64,000 bases of DNA from Asticcacaulis currens (GTDB taxonomy: Bacteria; Pseudomonadota; Alphaproteobacteria; Caulobacterales; Caulobacteraceae): contig NZ_JAQQKW010000001.1 of the NCBI RefSeq assembly GCF_028550395.1, positions 496,001 to 560,000 of the forward strand, written 5' to 3'. The notes under the pieces are model-generated. The model saw only the letters and a list, made by a program, of their open reading frames with translations, did not search any database and was not told where the DNA came from. This document shows positions 48,105-57,231 of the stretch, one piece after another (position 1 is the stretch's first letter; every line of letters starts with the position of its first letter). Made by a program: the position numbers and the translations under genes.

Positions 48105-50654
48105 AGCCATGCCCAGAATACGGCGGGCCTGTGCCAGCGTCTCGGCGGTCAGGCCCAACGCCTTAACCTCTTCGGGTACGTCCTCCGCAGACGGGGCCGG
48201 CTCTGCTGGCACCTCTGGGGCGGGGGTGGCAACGGCGATCGGCGCGACCTCAGCGGGGATGTGAGGCTCTGGTTCCGGCGCGCGAATCTCAGGAGCTTTC
48301 ACTTCATTTGTCTCAAAGCCGACGCCCATCTGATGCGGCAGGTGCAAGGCAAAGGTCGCCCCGCTCTGGGGTTCGGACTCCAGTGTGATCCAGCCGTCGT
48401 GCAATTCGACCAAGGCCTTAACGAGCGCCAGCCCCAGACCCGGCCCGCCGCGTTCGCGGCCAACGAAGCGGTCGAAGATGTGCGCCTGCGTGTGGTAGGG
48501 GATGCCGCGCCCCGAATAGCCGATTTCCAGCGTCAGGGTGTCGCCTTCCTTGCGGCTGCGGATGGTAATCTGGCCCTCTGCGGCGGCGTTGCGCAAGGCA
48601 TAGTCCAGCAGATGATCCAGCACCTGCCCCAAACGTTGCGCGTCGGCACGGATCAGGGCCCGCGTGTCCAGCCCCTGATAGTCGAAGCGGATGCCCTTGG
48701 CGCTCAGCGTGTCGGCCTGACGGCCCAGAGCGGCCGCGACCATGCGCGACAGGTTGAAGTCCGATGGCGAAATCGACATTTCTCCGGCGTCGATCTGCGC
48801 CATGTCCAGCACGTCGTCGATAGAGCGGGCCAGTTCCTGCGAAGCGGCCTGAATGGCGTTGAGGAAGCCGCGGCGGCGGATTTCTGCCGGGTCAGCCTCG
48901 GTGGCGTTGGCTTGTCGTTGCAGCAGGTCGGCATAACCGACAATGGTCGTCAGGGGTGTGCGCAATTCATAGGAGACGTTGGCGACGAAATCGCGCTTAA
49001 GACGCACTGATTCCGACAAAGCCACGTCGCGCTGTTCGATGGCTTCTTCGAGCGCGCGGCGGTCGGTGATGTCGCTGAAGGCCACCAGAGTAGCCCCGTC
49101 AGGCAGGGGCTGGGTTCGCCACTGGGCCAGACGTCCGTCTGAGGTGCGTACCTCACCCATCTGCGGCGCACGCGCGAGCGGGTCGATATCGGTAACGCGC
49201 GCCTTCAGCTCGGCCCAGAAACCGCGATCGTGCACCAGGGGCAGACACAAGGCCGTCAGTTGCCCGAAGTCAGAATTGAGCGCCAGTTCGTCGGGCGTCA
49301 GCTTCCAGAAGGCGTCAAACGCCGCATTGCGCAAACGCAGACGACCATCCGAGCCAAATACCGATACGGCATCGGTCAGCTGGTCCAGCGTGGCGCGCTG
49401 CACCTGAATTAGCGAATTGAACTGCGCCTTGAGGGTCAGTTCGCCGGTCTTATCCGAAAACAGCAGCAACAGCCCGCCCAACGGGTGCGGCTGACGCACA
49501 ACGCGCAGCGACCGTCCATTGGGCAGCGACCACATCTCATCCGGCGCGGCCTCGCTCAGACCGTAAAACTCCAGTTCCTGCGCCTTCCATGTCACGAAGT
49601 CCGAGGTTTCGGGCAGTTTGCGCTTTTGCCGCAGACGATCGAGCAGTTCGCCATGCGTCGGACGCTCAGCCAGCCAGGCGGGCTCCAGATCCCACAACAA
49701 TTCGAAAGCGCGGTTATGGAAGGTCAGGCGCTTTTCCGGTCCGAAAATGGCCACGGCGTCTTCGAGGCGGTCCAGCGTGTCGTCGTGCGCTTTGGCATGG
49801 CGCTTGAGCGCTTCGCGGCTTTCTTCGGATTCGGTTATATCGACAGCATAGGCGCAGACATAGGCGTCGCCCAGCGGCTCGGCCGTCACCTGAAAGGCGC
49901 GGCGTTGCCCGTGAATCGTCAGCCAGCGGAAGCCTTCGCGGCGGACATGCTGTTCGGCGGCTTCGACAACGAGCGCGTCAGCAGACCGGTCGAGCCCAAG
50001 ATGTTCCGCGCGCGCCTGTTCGACATTTTCGGCATCGACAGCCGTCAGCCAGGCGGCATTGGCCCACACCAGTTGTCCGTCACGCACCACCCAGCACGGG
50101 GCGGGAATCAGGTCGGCCATACGTGCAAAGGGACCGGAGGAAAGAGATGTATGCTCGCTGGCTATGGCCAGACGCACCCACGCCGTTGCCCCCGTCGCGC
50201 GACCTTCGACCAGCAGGGTCAGGCCGGAGGTTCGGGCACCGACTAGGCTGCGCGGTGCTTCGGTAAACACTTCGAAACGGCAGGGGCGACCTTCGGCAAT
50301 CAGGCGTTTCAGCGCTTCGGCGGCCTCTTTGGACGAGCCGGCCAGACCTTCGATAACACGCGGGGCGACCTCTTCGGAGAAGGGTATACGAAAGGCATCC
50401 GCGACGGTTTTGAGCGTTTCATCGCCCCAGACCAGACGCACCGTCTCCCCTTCGATGGCAACAAAGGCTTCGTCGAAGGCCAGGGTGGCGGCGTCCAGTT
50501 CCCCCAGAACCGTATGCTGGACGTCAAGGCGTGACTTATAGCCTTGAGTGAGCTTCGTCAGTCGCGCTCGCAGTCGCCAGGCCAGAACCGTGGTTGAAAA
50601 GGCCAGCGCAGTCGCGCCAGCAGCGGCGGCAAAGGCAATGGTGGCAACGGTCAT
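48102..50654 (-). CDS. divL: DivL-like cell-cycle kinase with tyrosine at the phospho site
   Basis: Cell-cycle regulator of the DivL type, 850 residues. An N-terminal membrane helix (about 8-28) is followed by several PAS-like domains (about 175-275, 290-400 and 415-530). The HisKA-like motif reads FVANVSYELRTPLTTIVGYAD, with Tyr562 where histidine kinases have His. That substitution is the hallmark of Caulobacter DivL, which senses DivK-P and modulates the CckA-ChpT-CtrA phosphorelay. The ATPase domain is partly kept (YSGRGIP, GGPGLGLALVKALVELH). The final 80 residues are Pro/Ala/Glu-rich. Confidence 0.9.
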   Translation of the reverse strand: MTVATIAFAAAAGATALAFSTTVLAWRLRARLTKLTQGYKSRLDVQHTVLGELDAATLAFDEAFVAIEGETVRLVWGDETLKTVADAFRIPFSEEVAPRVIEGLAGSSKEAAEALKRLIAEGRPCRFEVFTEAPRSLVGARTSGLTLLVEGRATGATAWVRLAIASEHTSLSSGPFARMADLIPAPCWVVRDGQLVWANAAWLTAVDAENVEQARAEHLGLDRSADALVVEAAEQHVRREGFRWLTIHGQRRAFQVTAEPLGDAYVCAYAVDITESEESREALKRHAKAHDDTLDRLEDAVAIFGPEKRLTFHNRAFELLWDLEPAWLAERPTHGELLDRLRQKRKLPETSDFVTWKAQELEFYGLSEAAPDEMWSLPNGRSLRVVRQPHPLGGLLLLFSDKTGELTLKAQFNSLIQVQRATLDQLTDAVSVFGSDGRLRLRNAAFDAFWKLTPDELALNSDFGQLTALCLPLVHDRGFWAELKARVTDIDPLARAPQMGEVRTSDGRLAQWRTQPLPDGATLVAFSDITDRRALEEAIEQRDVALSESVRLKRDFVANVSYELRTPLTTIVGYADLLQRQANATEADPAEIRRRGFLNAIQAASQELARSIDDVLDMAQIDAGEMSISPSDFNLSRMVAAALGRQADTLSAKGIRFDYQGLDTRALIRADAQRLGQVLDHLLDYALRNAAAEGQITIRSRKEGDTLTLEIGYSGRGIPYHTQAHIFDRFVGRERGGPGLGLALVKALVELHDGWITLESEPQSGATFALHLPHQMGVGFETNEVKAPEIRAPEPEPHIPAEVAPIAVATPAPEVPAEPAPSAEDVPEEVKALGLTAETLAQARRILGMA

Positions 50655-50735
50655 GCGGCGGCCCGGGACGAATCACTTAAAGGCCCATACTAATGCAAAG
50701 CGATTCGCCCCCCAAATGAATATGGCAACTCGGAG

Positions 50736-51398
50736 TCAAGTAAGTTTTAGAGCCCGCGCATAGATATAGGAGGCGACCAACACGATAAGAGCCGACCCGA
50801 TGCCCGAGATCAGAAAGACCCAAAGCAGATAAACCGGTGGCAGGATGAGCGCTGCGCCGAGCATGATCACGCCGGCCAGCATCATGACCGGTCCGGCCAG
50901 GCGATGGGTGCGGTCCCACACCCGTTCATCACTTAGTGTCCAAGGGGTGCGCACCCCCATCACATAGTTGCGGCGCGCTTTGGGCAGGACATTGCCGATC
51001 AGGATAAACAAAAGACCTGGGCCCAGCAGCAGGGGTTGGACTGACAGGGTCCATGCCAGGGCGTGGCCGACGATGAACAGATGCCCGAACGCCAGAAGGG
51101 CGACAACCCCGATCCAGCTTACCGCATAGACCGAAGCCGAGCGTTCCAGCTTGCCCGTTTTGGGTTGCATATAGGGCAGAACCCATAACAGCAGGGTAAT
51201 CGCGGCCAGCGTCAGCGGCATGACCATCAGCGCCTGATCCCGCGGCATAAAGCCATTCGCGGTGCCCGAAAGGTCGAAGTGTGTACCGACGGGGCCGTCT
51301 GTGATCTGCGGCCGCGCCCACAGGCTCAGGCCCGCTGTGGCGGCGATCATCAGCAGACTGAATATCTTGGACGCCGGCCATTTTGCCTCTGGGGTCAT
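50736..51398 (-). CDS. SdpI family membrane protein
   Basis: 220 residues with about six hydrophobic segments. It matches the SdpI/DUF1648 type, including THFDLSGTANGFMPRDQAL and the late NYVMGVRTPWTLSDERVWDRTHRLAGP. In Bacillus subtilis SdpI gives immunity to the SdpC toxin and signals to the SdpR repressor. Here, too, it is coupled with an ArsR regulator: its ATG overlaps that gene's stop by four bases. No toxin gene is visible nearby, so its role may differ. Confidence 0.85.
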   Translation of the reverse strand: MTPEAKWPASKIFSLLMIAATAGLSLWARPQITDGPVGTHFDLSGTANGFMPRDQALMVMPLTLAAITLLLWVLPYMQPKTGKLERSASVYAVSWIGVVALLAFGHLFIVGHALAWTLSVQPLLLGPGLLFILIGNVLPKARRNYVMGVRTPWTLSDERVWDRTHRLAGPVMMLAGVIMLGAALILPPVYLLWVFLISGIGSALIVLVASYIYARALKLT

Positions 51399-51706
51399 GC
51401 TTTGTCCTCCATGGTGCGTGGCAGCGGCGCGGTGGCGTCCTGACCGATACGAAAGGCGCTCATCAGCGACATCATCGCCTCTTCGAGCACAGACAGGTTA
51501 AGTCGATAGATGAGCGTGGTGCCTTGCCGCGTCATATCGATGAGGCCGGCGGCTTTCAATTTCGCCAGATGCCCCGACAGGGTGGGTTTGGAGACGTGAA
51601 CCCGATCGGCAATCTCACCCGCGCTCATTTCCCGCTCGCGAAGCATTTCGAGGATGTGTCGTCGCGTAGGGTCGCTCAGGGACTTGTAAACTTCGGACAT
51701 GGACAC
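51395..51706 (-). CDS. ArsR family autorepressor, SdpR-like
   Basis: Winged-helix regulator of 103 residues. The DNA-binding region is YKSLSDPTRRHILEMLREREMSAGEIADRV, with recognition helix VSKPTLSGHLAKLKAAGL and wing TTLIYRLN. No metal-binding Cys cluster is present, in line with SdpR rather than arsenic sensors. It is translationally coupled to the downstream SdpI-like gene. A dyad just upstream of the start is a likely operator for autoregulation. Confidence 0.88.
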   Translation of the reverse strand: MSMSEVYKSLSDPTRRHILEMLREREMSAGEIADRVHVSKPTLSGHLAKLKAAGLIDMTRQGTTLIYRLNLSVLEEAMMSLMSAFRIGQDATAPLPRTMEDKA

Positions 51707-51713
51707 CCTCTTT

Positions 51714-51739
51714 ATTTGTTATTTAGGCAAATACAAAAT
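51714..51739. promoter_or_regulatory. Likely operator of the ArsR-SdpI pair
   Basis: ATTTGTTATTT (51714-51724) and AAATACAAAAT (51729-51739) form an imperfect AT-rich dyad around a 4-base centre (AGGC). It lies 8-33 bases before the regulator's ATG, in typical ArsR-operator position. Confidence 0.5.
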
Positions 51740-51839
51740 AAAAAGAGGTCTGTCAATTGCGGCGGCACGTCCCTCTTTGCGTATTCTTTTTGTTCCGGTC
51801 AGTCTTTTGTTAAGGGGCGCAAACCTATAGAATGGCCCC

Positions 51840-52409
51840 ATGCCCGCCATAGCCTATCCCATCGCGCATAACGCACTCGATATCGTCCTGAACTGGGGCG
51901 AGGGTGTGTTGATGTCAGCCGAACGCGAAAGGGCAGCGAAAGACGCGTGCGGCAAGGACGTGATCTTTGTGCGTGAAACGCTCGATCCGGGCTTTCCGAG
52001 CGAAGAGGCAGCGCGAGCCCGGTATGAAACCCTGCTGAGCGAGCCGTTTTCGACCCTGATCTGCACATTTGAGCGGGTGCAGAAACCGCGCCGTATCGAG
52101 CCGCAGATGCGCGACGGCCGCCGCTGGCCAAAGCCGGAAGCGGCCCCGGTGGCGCAATGGAAGCTGTGCGTCAGCTACTGGAAGATAGGGACGGTGCGCC
52201 CTGTGCCCAGGCCGTCAACGGCGATTACCCCGCACCTTCAGGCCCGCGCCGTGCGCAAGAAGGCACTGGATGTACCGCTGACGCCGGAAGAGGTGCAGGC
52301 TCTCGCCCACGCGCCGCTGATGGCCTATCGCCCGCAAAAGGCGCTGGATATGGGCCTGTTCGAATTCGTTCTGCCGGAAAACCCGGATATCATTATCGCA
52401 GACGAGTAA
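51840..52409 (+). CDS. Hypothetical protein
   Basis: 189 residues, no family recognised. It has no signal peptide and no membrane helix. It is rich in charged residues, with the central segment SYWKIGTVRPVPRPSTAITPHLQ and a C-terminal acidic end (ENPDIIIADE). It converges with regA and is followed by its own terminator. Codon use looks like its neighbours. Its function is unknown. Confidence 0.7.
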   Translation: MPAIAYPIAHNALDIVLNWGEGVLMSAERERAAKDACGKDVIFVRETLDPGFPSEEAARARYETLLSEPFSTLICTFERVQKPRRIEPQMRDGRRWPKPEAAPVAQWKLCVSYWKIGTVRPVPRPSTAITPHLQARAVRKKALDVPLTPEEVQALAHAPLMAYRPQKALDMGLFEFVLPENPDIIIADE

Positions 52410-52414
52410 GGTTT

Positions 52415-52452
52415 AGCCCCTCATACCGCCTTACTTACTTAGGGGCTTTTTT
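52415..52452 (+). terminator. Terminator after the hypothetical gene
   Basis: AGCCCCT (52415-52421) pairs with AGGGGCT (52441-52447), followed by a run of six Ts. The 19-base loop includes the end of regA on the other strand. Confidence 0.65.
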
Positions 52453-53004
52453 GGCCAGAATGCGCTGTAATGTCCGCCGATGCATGTTCAGACGGCGCGC
52501 CGTTTCCGAAACATTCTGATTACATAGGGCATAGACGCGCTGAATATGCTCCCAGCGCACGCGGTCGGCGGACATGGGGTTTTCGGGCGGCGCCGGGGCA
52601 TGGTCTTCGACCGCCAGCAGCGCCTTGACCACATCGTCGGCATCAGCGGGCTTCGACAGATAGTCTACCGCGCCCGATTTCACTGCGGCTACCGCCGTGG
52701 CGATATTGCCGTAACCGGTCAGCATGATAGCGCGGGCATCCGGGCGTTTGGCGTGCAGAGCCTCGACCGCTTTCAGACCATTGCCGTCTTCGAGTCGCAT
52801 ATCCATCACGCCGAAAGCCGGCGGGCTGGCCTCGATAACCTTCAACGCCTCGGCGACGCTCTCCACAGCGGTAACGGTGAAGCCGCGTGATTCCAGAGCC
52901 CTGGCCAGACGCTGACGAAAGGGCGCATCATCGTCCAGCAGCAGCAGGGTACGGTCGGTCAGGGTGGCGATCTTCTGCTCGATGGCGGTTTTCACATCAT
53001 CCAT
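52435..53004 (-). CDS. regA: Redox response regulator RegA/ActR
   Basis: Response regulator of the RegBA (PrrBA/ActSR) system that controls respiration, nitrogen and carbon genes in response to redox state. It has 189 residues. The receiver has DDD at 24-26 and phospho-Asp68 in GVMDMRLEDGNGL, and the Lys in YLSKPADADDV. A Pro-rich linker leads to the Fis-type helix-turn-helix (about 150-187), CNQNVSETARRLNMHRRTLQRIL. It is 36 bases downstream of regB on the same strand. Confidence 0.93.
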   Translation of the reverse strand: MDDVKTAIEQKIATLTDRTLLLLDDDAPFRQRLARALESRGFTVTAVESVAEALKVIEASPPAFGVMDMRLEDGNGLKAVEALHAKRPDARAIMLTGYGNIATAVAAVKSGAVDYLSKPADADDVVKALLAVEDHAPAPPENPMSADRVRWEHIQRVYALCNQNVSETARRLNMHRRTLQRILAKKAPK

Positions 53005-53040
53005 TACAAGCTCCTTATTCTACGGGGTAATCTCTGGGGA

Positions 53041-54483
53041 TCAATCTCTGGATAGCGGTGCGATGTCACCGCCAAAATCTCGGGACACGATCACGTCTAT
53101 CTGCTCGCGCCGCCATAGGGCGCGCACATAGGCGCCCCCGGTGTCGCGATTGCCGTAGGTGACGCTGGCCCCTGTATGCTCCAGCAGGGTTTTGGCGATA
53201 AAGAAGCCCAGACCCATGCCACCGTGCATAGATGTCTCCGGTCGCGAATCATTTCCGCGCGTCGAAATATAGGGGTCGCCGACGCGCGACAGGATGTCTG
53301 GCGCAAAGCCAGGGCCGTCGTCTTCGATCGACAGCGTTACGTAGGCCTTGCGAATACGCACGCGAACCCAGACGGCGCTGCGCGCAAAATCGACGGCGTT
53401 TTCGACAAAGGCCCCCAAGGCATGCAGCCATTCCGGTCGGCGCTTGATCGACACATACTGGCCGGGGTCTTCGCCGTCGGGCACTTCGTCCATCGAAATT
53501 TCGATATGGATGGCTTTGCCTTCGTTGCGGAAGGGCTGCACCGCCTCTTCGAAGAACACGCGTAGCGGCAGCTGGTCGTGCACCTGATCACGGGTTTCGG
53601 GCCGGCGGGCGAGATTTTTGAGGATATCGCGGCAGCGCTGGCTTTGCGATACCAGCAGCTCGGCATCCTCATAAAGCGCCGTGCCGGGTTTCAGGCTGCG
53701 CAGCATTTCGCGCGCTACCACCTGGATGGTGCCCAGCGGCGTCCCCAGCTCATGCGCGGCTGCCGCCGCCAGTCCGCCCAATGCCGACAGGCGGTGTTCC
53801 TTTTCCAGAACTGCCTGCGTCGCCGCCAGGGCCTGCGCCATGCGCTTAGATTCCAGCGCCGCCTGCCACGTATAACCCGCTGTGAAGACGATGCCGATGA
53901 TGATGGCGGCCAGAAAGCCCAGACGATAGATTTGCGGCAGATGAAACGCTTGCCCTTCGGGCCAAGGCAAGGGTAGCGACCAGAAGGCCATGGCGCAGGT
54001 GGCCAGCACGGCCACCGCAACCACGCCAAAGCCGTAGCGCGTCGGCAGGTTGGCCGCGGCCACGGTCGCCGGGGCAATCAGCATCAGGCAGAAGGGGTTG
54101 TCGAGCCCACCCGTCACGGCCAGAAGGGCCGCCAGTTGCACGCAGTCAAAGCTCAGTTGCAGGGCTGCGTCCCAGTCGTTGAGACGCTGCCGCCGGTCAT
54201 TGAACATCAGAAGGAGGTTAAGCCACAGACTGGCGGCGATCATGGCCAGACAGGGCCACAGGTTCAGCTCATGACCGAAGCCCAGTGCCACCACGGCGAT
54301 CATCACACTTTGGCCCAGTATGGCCAGCCAGCGCAGACCGACCAGCGTGCGCAGCCTCAAGCCATCGGCTCCGTGGGACAGCGGTACGGGCGAAAAGTCG
54401 GCCCAGGAAAAGGGTGTGCGATCTTTTGCCGCAGCCGGGGGGGCGGTGAAGGAAGACAGGAAGCTGATAATCCGTTGGCGCAC
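53041..54483 (-). CDS. regB: Redox sensor kinase RegB/ActS
   Basis: Membrane histidine kinase, 480 residues. Six membrane helices span about 45-205. The quinone-site motif GGLDNPF is at 125-131, matching GGXXNPF of RegB. The H box is AAAAHELGTPLGTI with His244. The redox-active Cys is Cys284 in SQSQRCRDILKN. The ATPase domain has NAVDFARSA, EDDGPGFAPDIL and GGMGLGFFIAKTL. It forms one unit with regA, and senC is divergent. Confidence 0.93.
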   Translation of the reverse strand: MRQRIISFLSSFTAPPAAAKDRTPFSWADFSPVPLSHGADGLRLRTLVGLRWLAILGQSVMIAVVALGFGHELNLWPCLAMIAASLWLNLLLMFNDRRQRLNDWDAALQLSFDCVQLAALLAVTGGLDNPFCLMLIAPATVAAANLPTRYGFGVVAVAVLATCAMAFWSLPLPWPEGQAFHLPQIYRLGFLAAIIIGIVFTAGYTWQAALESKRMAQALAATQAVLEKEHRLSALGGLAAAAAHELGTPLGTIQVVAREMLRSLKPGTALYEDAELLVSQSQRCRDILKNLARRPETRDQVHDQLPLRVFFEEAVQPFRNEGKAIHIEISMDEVPDGEDPGQYVSIKRRPEWLHALGAFVENAVDFARSAVWVRVRIRKAYVTLSIEDDGPGFAPDILSRVGDPYISTRGNDSRPETSMHGGMGLGFFIAKTLLEHTGASVTYGNRDTGGAYVRALWRREQIDVIVSRDFGGDIAPLSRD

Positions 54484-54589
54484 GTTGCGGGTTCGCCTAT
54501 AGAACTTGCGGGTATGGCCCCTTTAGGCGCCTTCGTGCCGCATGACCATGTGACACATTTGCGCATCTGAGACTAAGGATAGGCATAGG

Positions 54590-55201
54590 ATGAATCGCAC
54601 ACGTCTGACAATCATTGCGGTACTGGTGATCGGCCTCGGCGCGCTGGCGGTCGCCATGTGGAGTTCGATGCTGGGGCAAAAGCCGGTGGCGAGCCAAACG
54701 ATCAAGTCGGCCTACAGCATCGGCGGGCCGTTCGCCCTGACGGATCAGTACGGCAAACCGCAGACGGAAGCGATTTTGAAGGGCAAATGGACCGCCGTCT
54801 TCTTCGGTTTCACCTACTGCCCCGACATCTGCCCGCTGACCCTGCAATCGCTCGATCAGACGCGCCAGAAGCTGGGCAAGGACGGCGACAAGCTGCAATT
54901 TGTCTTTATCACGGTCGATCCGGAGCGCGACACCCCCGAAGTCATGAAGGCCTATCTGAACTCTGGCGGCTTCCCTAAGGGGGTTATCGGCCTGACCGGC
55001 ACGCCGGAACAGATCGCGGCGGCCGCGCGCGCCTATCGTGCCACCTATCAGAAGGTTGGCGAAGGCAAGGACTACACGATGAACCACACCTCGGTGGTCT
55101 ATCTGATGAATCCGCGTGGCGAATTTGCCGTCCCCCTGACCCACGGTTTGCCGCCGGAAAAGGCCGCTGAGGTGGTCCGGCAAGCAATGCGGGATTACTG
55201 A
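54590..55201 (+). CDS. senC: SCO1/SenC/PrrC family copper chaperone
   Basis: Thioredoxin-fold membrane-anchored protein of 203 residues that delivers copper to the CuA site of cytochrome oxidase. An N-terminal helix (about 6-25) anchors it. The copper ligands are Cys77 and Cys81 (TYCPDICPLT) and His166 (MNHTSVVYL). SenC/PrrC genes are typically beside regB/regA, as here, and the protein may report on oxidase activity to RegB. An AAGGATAGGC-like stretch precedes the ATG. Confidence 0.93.
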   Translation: MNRTRLTIIAVLVIGLGALAVAMWSSMLGQKPVASQTIKSAYSIGGPFALTDQYGKPQTEAILKGKWTAVFFGFTYCPDICPLTLQSLDQTRQKLGKDGDKLQFVFITVDPERDTPEVMKAYLNSGGFPKGVIGLTGTPEQIAAAARAYRATYQKVGEGKDYTMNHTSVVYLMNPRGEFAVPLTHGLPPEKAAEVVRQAMRDY

Positions 55202-55209
55202 AGCGTGTC

Positions 55210-55800
55210 TCAATCATCCAAACCCAGGCCGTCCATGATCTGCGGGATGCACTTTTCAATCCGTGCGTCCCGCGTTTTTGACTGTTTGGCCGAGGAAAAG
55301 TGCAGCAGATAGGCGCGCTGACGCCCCGGCGTCAGGCCCGCAAACGCTTCTTTCAGGGCCGCATCGTCTTCGAGACGCGCGCGAAACTCATCCGGCATCG
55401 TAAAGGCTTCGGTCTTTTTAAAATCGACCTTCAATCCCGCCTTTTCCACCGCAATCGCGGCTTCGACATAGGCTTTCAGTGTGGCGGCCTTATCCATGAT
55501 CTGATCGAGGGAGGTAAAGCGAATCTGGCGCGCCGACTGCACATTTTCGGTCTGCTGGATCAACAGGCCCTGCGGATCGGGCATAAGCGCGCCCTTCATA
55601 AACAGCAGGGCGCAATAGTCCTTGAAGCCATGCATCAGCACCACATTGGCCTTGCCGAGCGTGTAGCAGGGCTGCCCCCATTTCAGCTCTTCGTTCAGCG
55701 GGGCCTGACGCAGGATGGCGCGCAAGGCTTCAAACTCCGTCCGCCAGCGCTCGGCACGCTGCATAAAGGCGTCCACCTTGGGGTGGGTTGGGTTGTCCAT
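55210..55800 (-). CDS. YdeI/DUF1801 family protein
   Basis: 196 residues, cytoplasmic. The N-terminal part is DUF1801-like (LNEELKWGQPCYTLGKANVVLMHGFKDYCALLFMKGA). The C-terminal part has the YdeI-type motif (LTPGRQRAYLLHFSSAKQSKTRDARIEKCIPQI). Members are widespread but without an established biochemical role. A GAAGGAG site supports MDNPTHPK as the start, not the upstream in-frame Met. It converges with senC. Confidence 0.8.
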   Translation of the reverse strand: MDNPTHPKVDAFMQRAERWRTEFEALRAILRQAPLNEELKWGQPCYTLGKANVVLMHGFKDYCALLFMKGALMPDPQGLLIQQTENVQSARQIRFTSLDQIMDKAATLKAYVEAAIAVEKAGLKVDFKKTEAFTMPDEFRARLEDDAALKEAFAGLTPGRQRAYLLHFSSAKQSKTRDARIEKCIPQIMDGLGLDD

Positions 55801-55980
55801 CCTGTCGTCTCCTTCTTTTAGACGGAGACTAACTCCCCCCACCCAAAAACCCAAGCCTGACATCACAACGTCACACCTTCACGGCTTTTTGTTTCGCAGA
55901 TGCGAAGAGAGGACTCGTAACCTCTTGGCAGCATCCTTATGTTAGCCTTGTCCTCACGACAGACGACACGAGTTTTTGCG

Positions 55981-57231
55981 ATGCTGTACCTGCTGCATGA
56001 GATGGCCTATTATTCCGCTGGTCCCTGGCGCGCCGTGGCGCAGGCCAGCCGCGACTTCTGGGGCAATAAGGCCAATCCGATTGCCGAGACCGAATTCGGG
56101 CGCAAGATGTACGCCTCGGCTGAGTTGTTCAGCACGGTCACCCGCCGCTATGGCAAGCCCGACTGGCGTCTCGACAGTGTCGAAATCAACGGCACGCCGG
56201 TGCGGATTCAGGTGGTTGAGGACTGGGCTTCGCCGTGGTGCAAGCTGATCCGTTTTCAGCGCGACCCGACCGATCTGCGCCGCGCCGGGGTGAAAAAGCC
56301 CGCCCCCGCCGTGCTGGTCGTCGCACCCCTGTCCGGCCACTACGCCACCTTGCTGCGCGGTACGGTGCAGGAATTTCTGCTCGATCACGATGTCTATGTT
56401 ACCGACTGGGTTAATGCGCGTCAGGTACCGGTGCTGGAAGGGCGTTTCGACTTCTACAGCTTTATCGACCATGTGCGCGACATGTTGCGGGCCATCGGCG
56501 CGCGCGCGCACGTTGTCGCCGTCTGTCAGCCGGGGCCGCCGGTGCTGGCTGCCGCCTGCCTGATGTCCGAAGACAAGGATCCGCTGCGTCCGGCCTCCAT
56601 GACCTTTATGGGGTCGCCGATTGACGCTCGCTATAATCCGACCGTGACCAATGATCTGGCGCAGGAAAAGCCGTTCACCTGGTTCAAGTCGAACATGGTC
56701 CACACCGTGCCGCCGCCCTATCCGGGCGTAGGCCGTCGCGTCTATCCGGGCTTCGTGCAGCTTTATTCCTTTATGAGCATGAACGAGGAGCGGCACAAAG
56801 ACGCCCACTGGGCCTATTTCAACTCGCTGGTCGATGATGACGGCGACGGCATCGAAAAGCACCTCGAATTTTATGACGAGTACCTGTCCGTGCTCGATCT
56901 GACCGAAGAATTCTACCTTCAGACCATCGATCTGGTGTTCCAGAAGTTCGCCCTTCCCAAGGGGGAGCTGATCCATCATGGCCGCCCGGTCCGCCTTGAG
57001 GCCGTGACCGATATCGCCCTGATGACGGTCGAGGGCGAGAAGGACGACATTTCCGGCGTGGGTCAGACTCAGGCCGCCCATGAGATGTGCAAGAACATCC
57101 CGCAGGAGATGCGAGAGCTTTATGTGCAGCCGGGGGCGGGCCACTATGGCGTGTTCAATGGCCGCCGTTTCCGTCAGGAAATCTATCCGCGCATCCGCGA
57201 CTTCATCGCCCGCAGCGAGGCCGCGCTTTAG
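55981..57231 (+). CDS. phaZ: Intracellular polyhydroxyalkanoate depolymerase PhaZ
   Basis: Degrades intracellular PHB granules to hydroxybutyrate. It has 416 residues from MLYLLHEMAYYSAGPW, a typical PhaZ opening; a Met 14 codons upstream is in frame. Alpha/beta hydrolase fold: the nucleophile is Cys182 in AVCQPGPP, replacing the usual Ser, as in the Ralstonia PhaZ group. Other blocks are FMGSPIDARYNPT and PGAGHYGVFNGRRFRQEIYP, with the catalytic His. No granule synthesis genes are near. Confidence 0.92.
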   Translation: MLYLLHEMAYYSAGPWRAVAQASRDFWGNKANPIAETEFGRKMYASAELFSTVTRRYGKPDWRLDSVEINGTPVRIQVVEDWASPWCKLIRFQRDPTDLRRAGVKKPAPAVLVVAPLSGHYATLLRGTVQEFLLDHDVYVTDWVNARQVPVLEGRFDFYSFIDHVRDMLRAIGARAHVVAVCQPGPPVLAAACLMSEDKDPLRPASMTFMGSPIDARYNPTVTNDLAQEKPFTWFKSNMVHTVPPPYPGVGRRVYPGFVQLYSFMSMNEERHKDAHWAYFNSLVDDDGDGIEKHLEFYDEYLSVLDLTEEFYLQTIDLVFQKFALPKGELIHHGRPVRLEAVTDIALMTVEGEKDDISGVGQTQAAHEMCKNIPQEMRELYVQPGAGHYGVFNGRRFRQEIYPRIRDFIARSEAAL

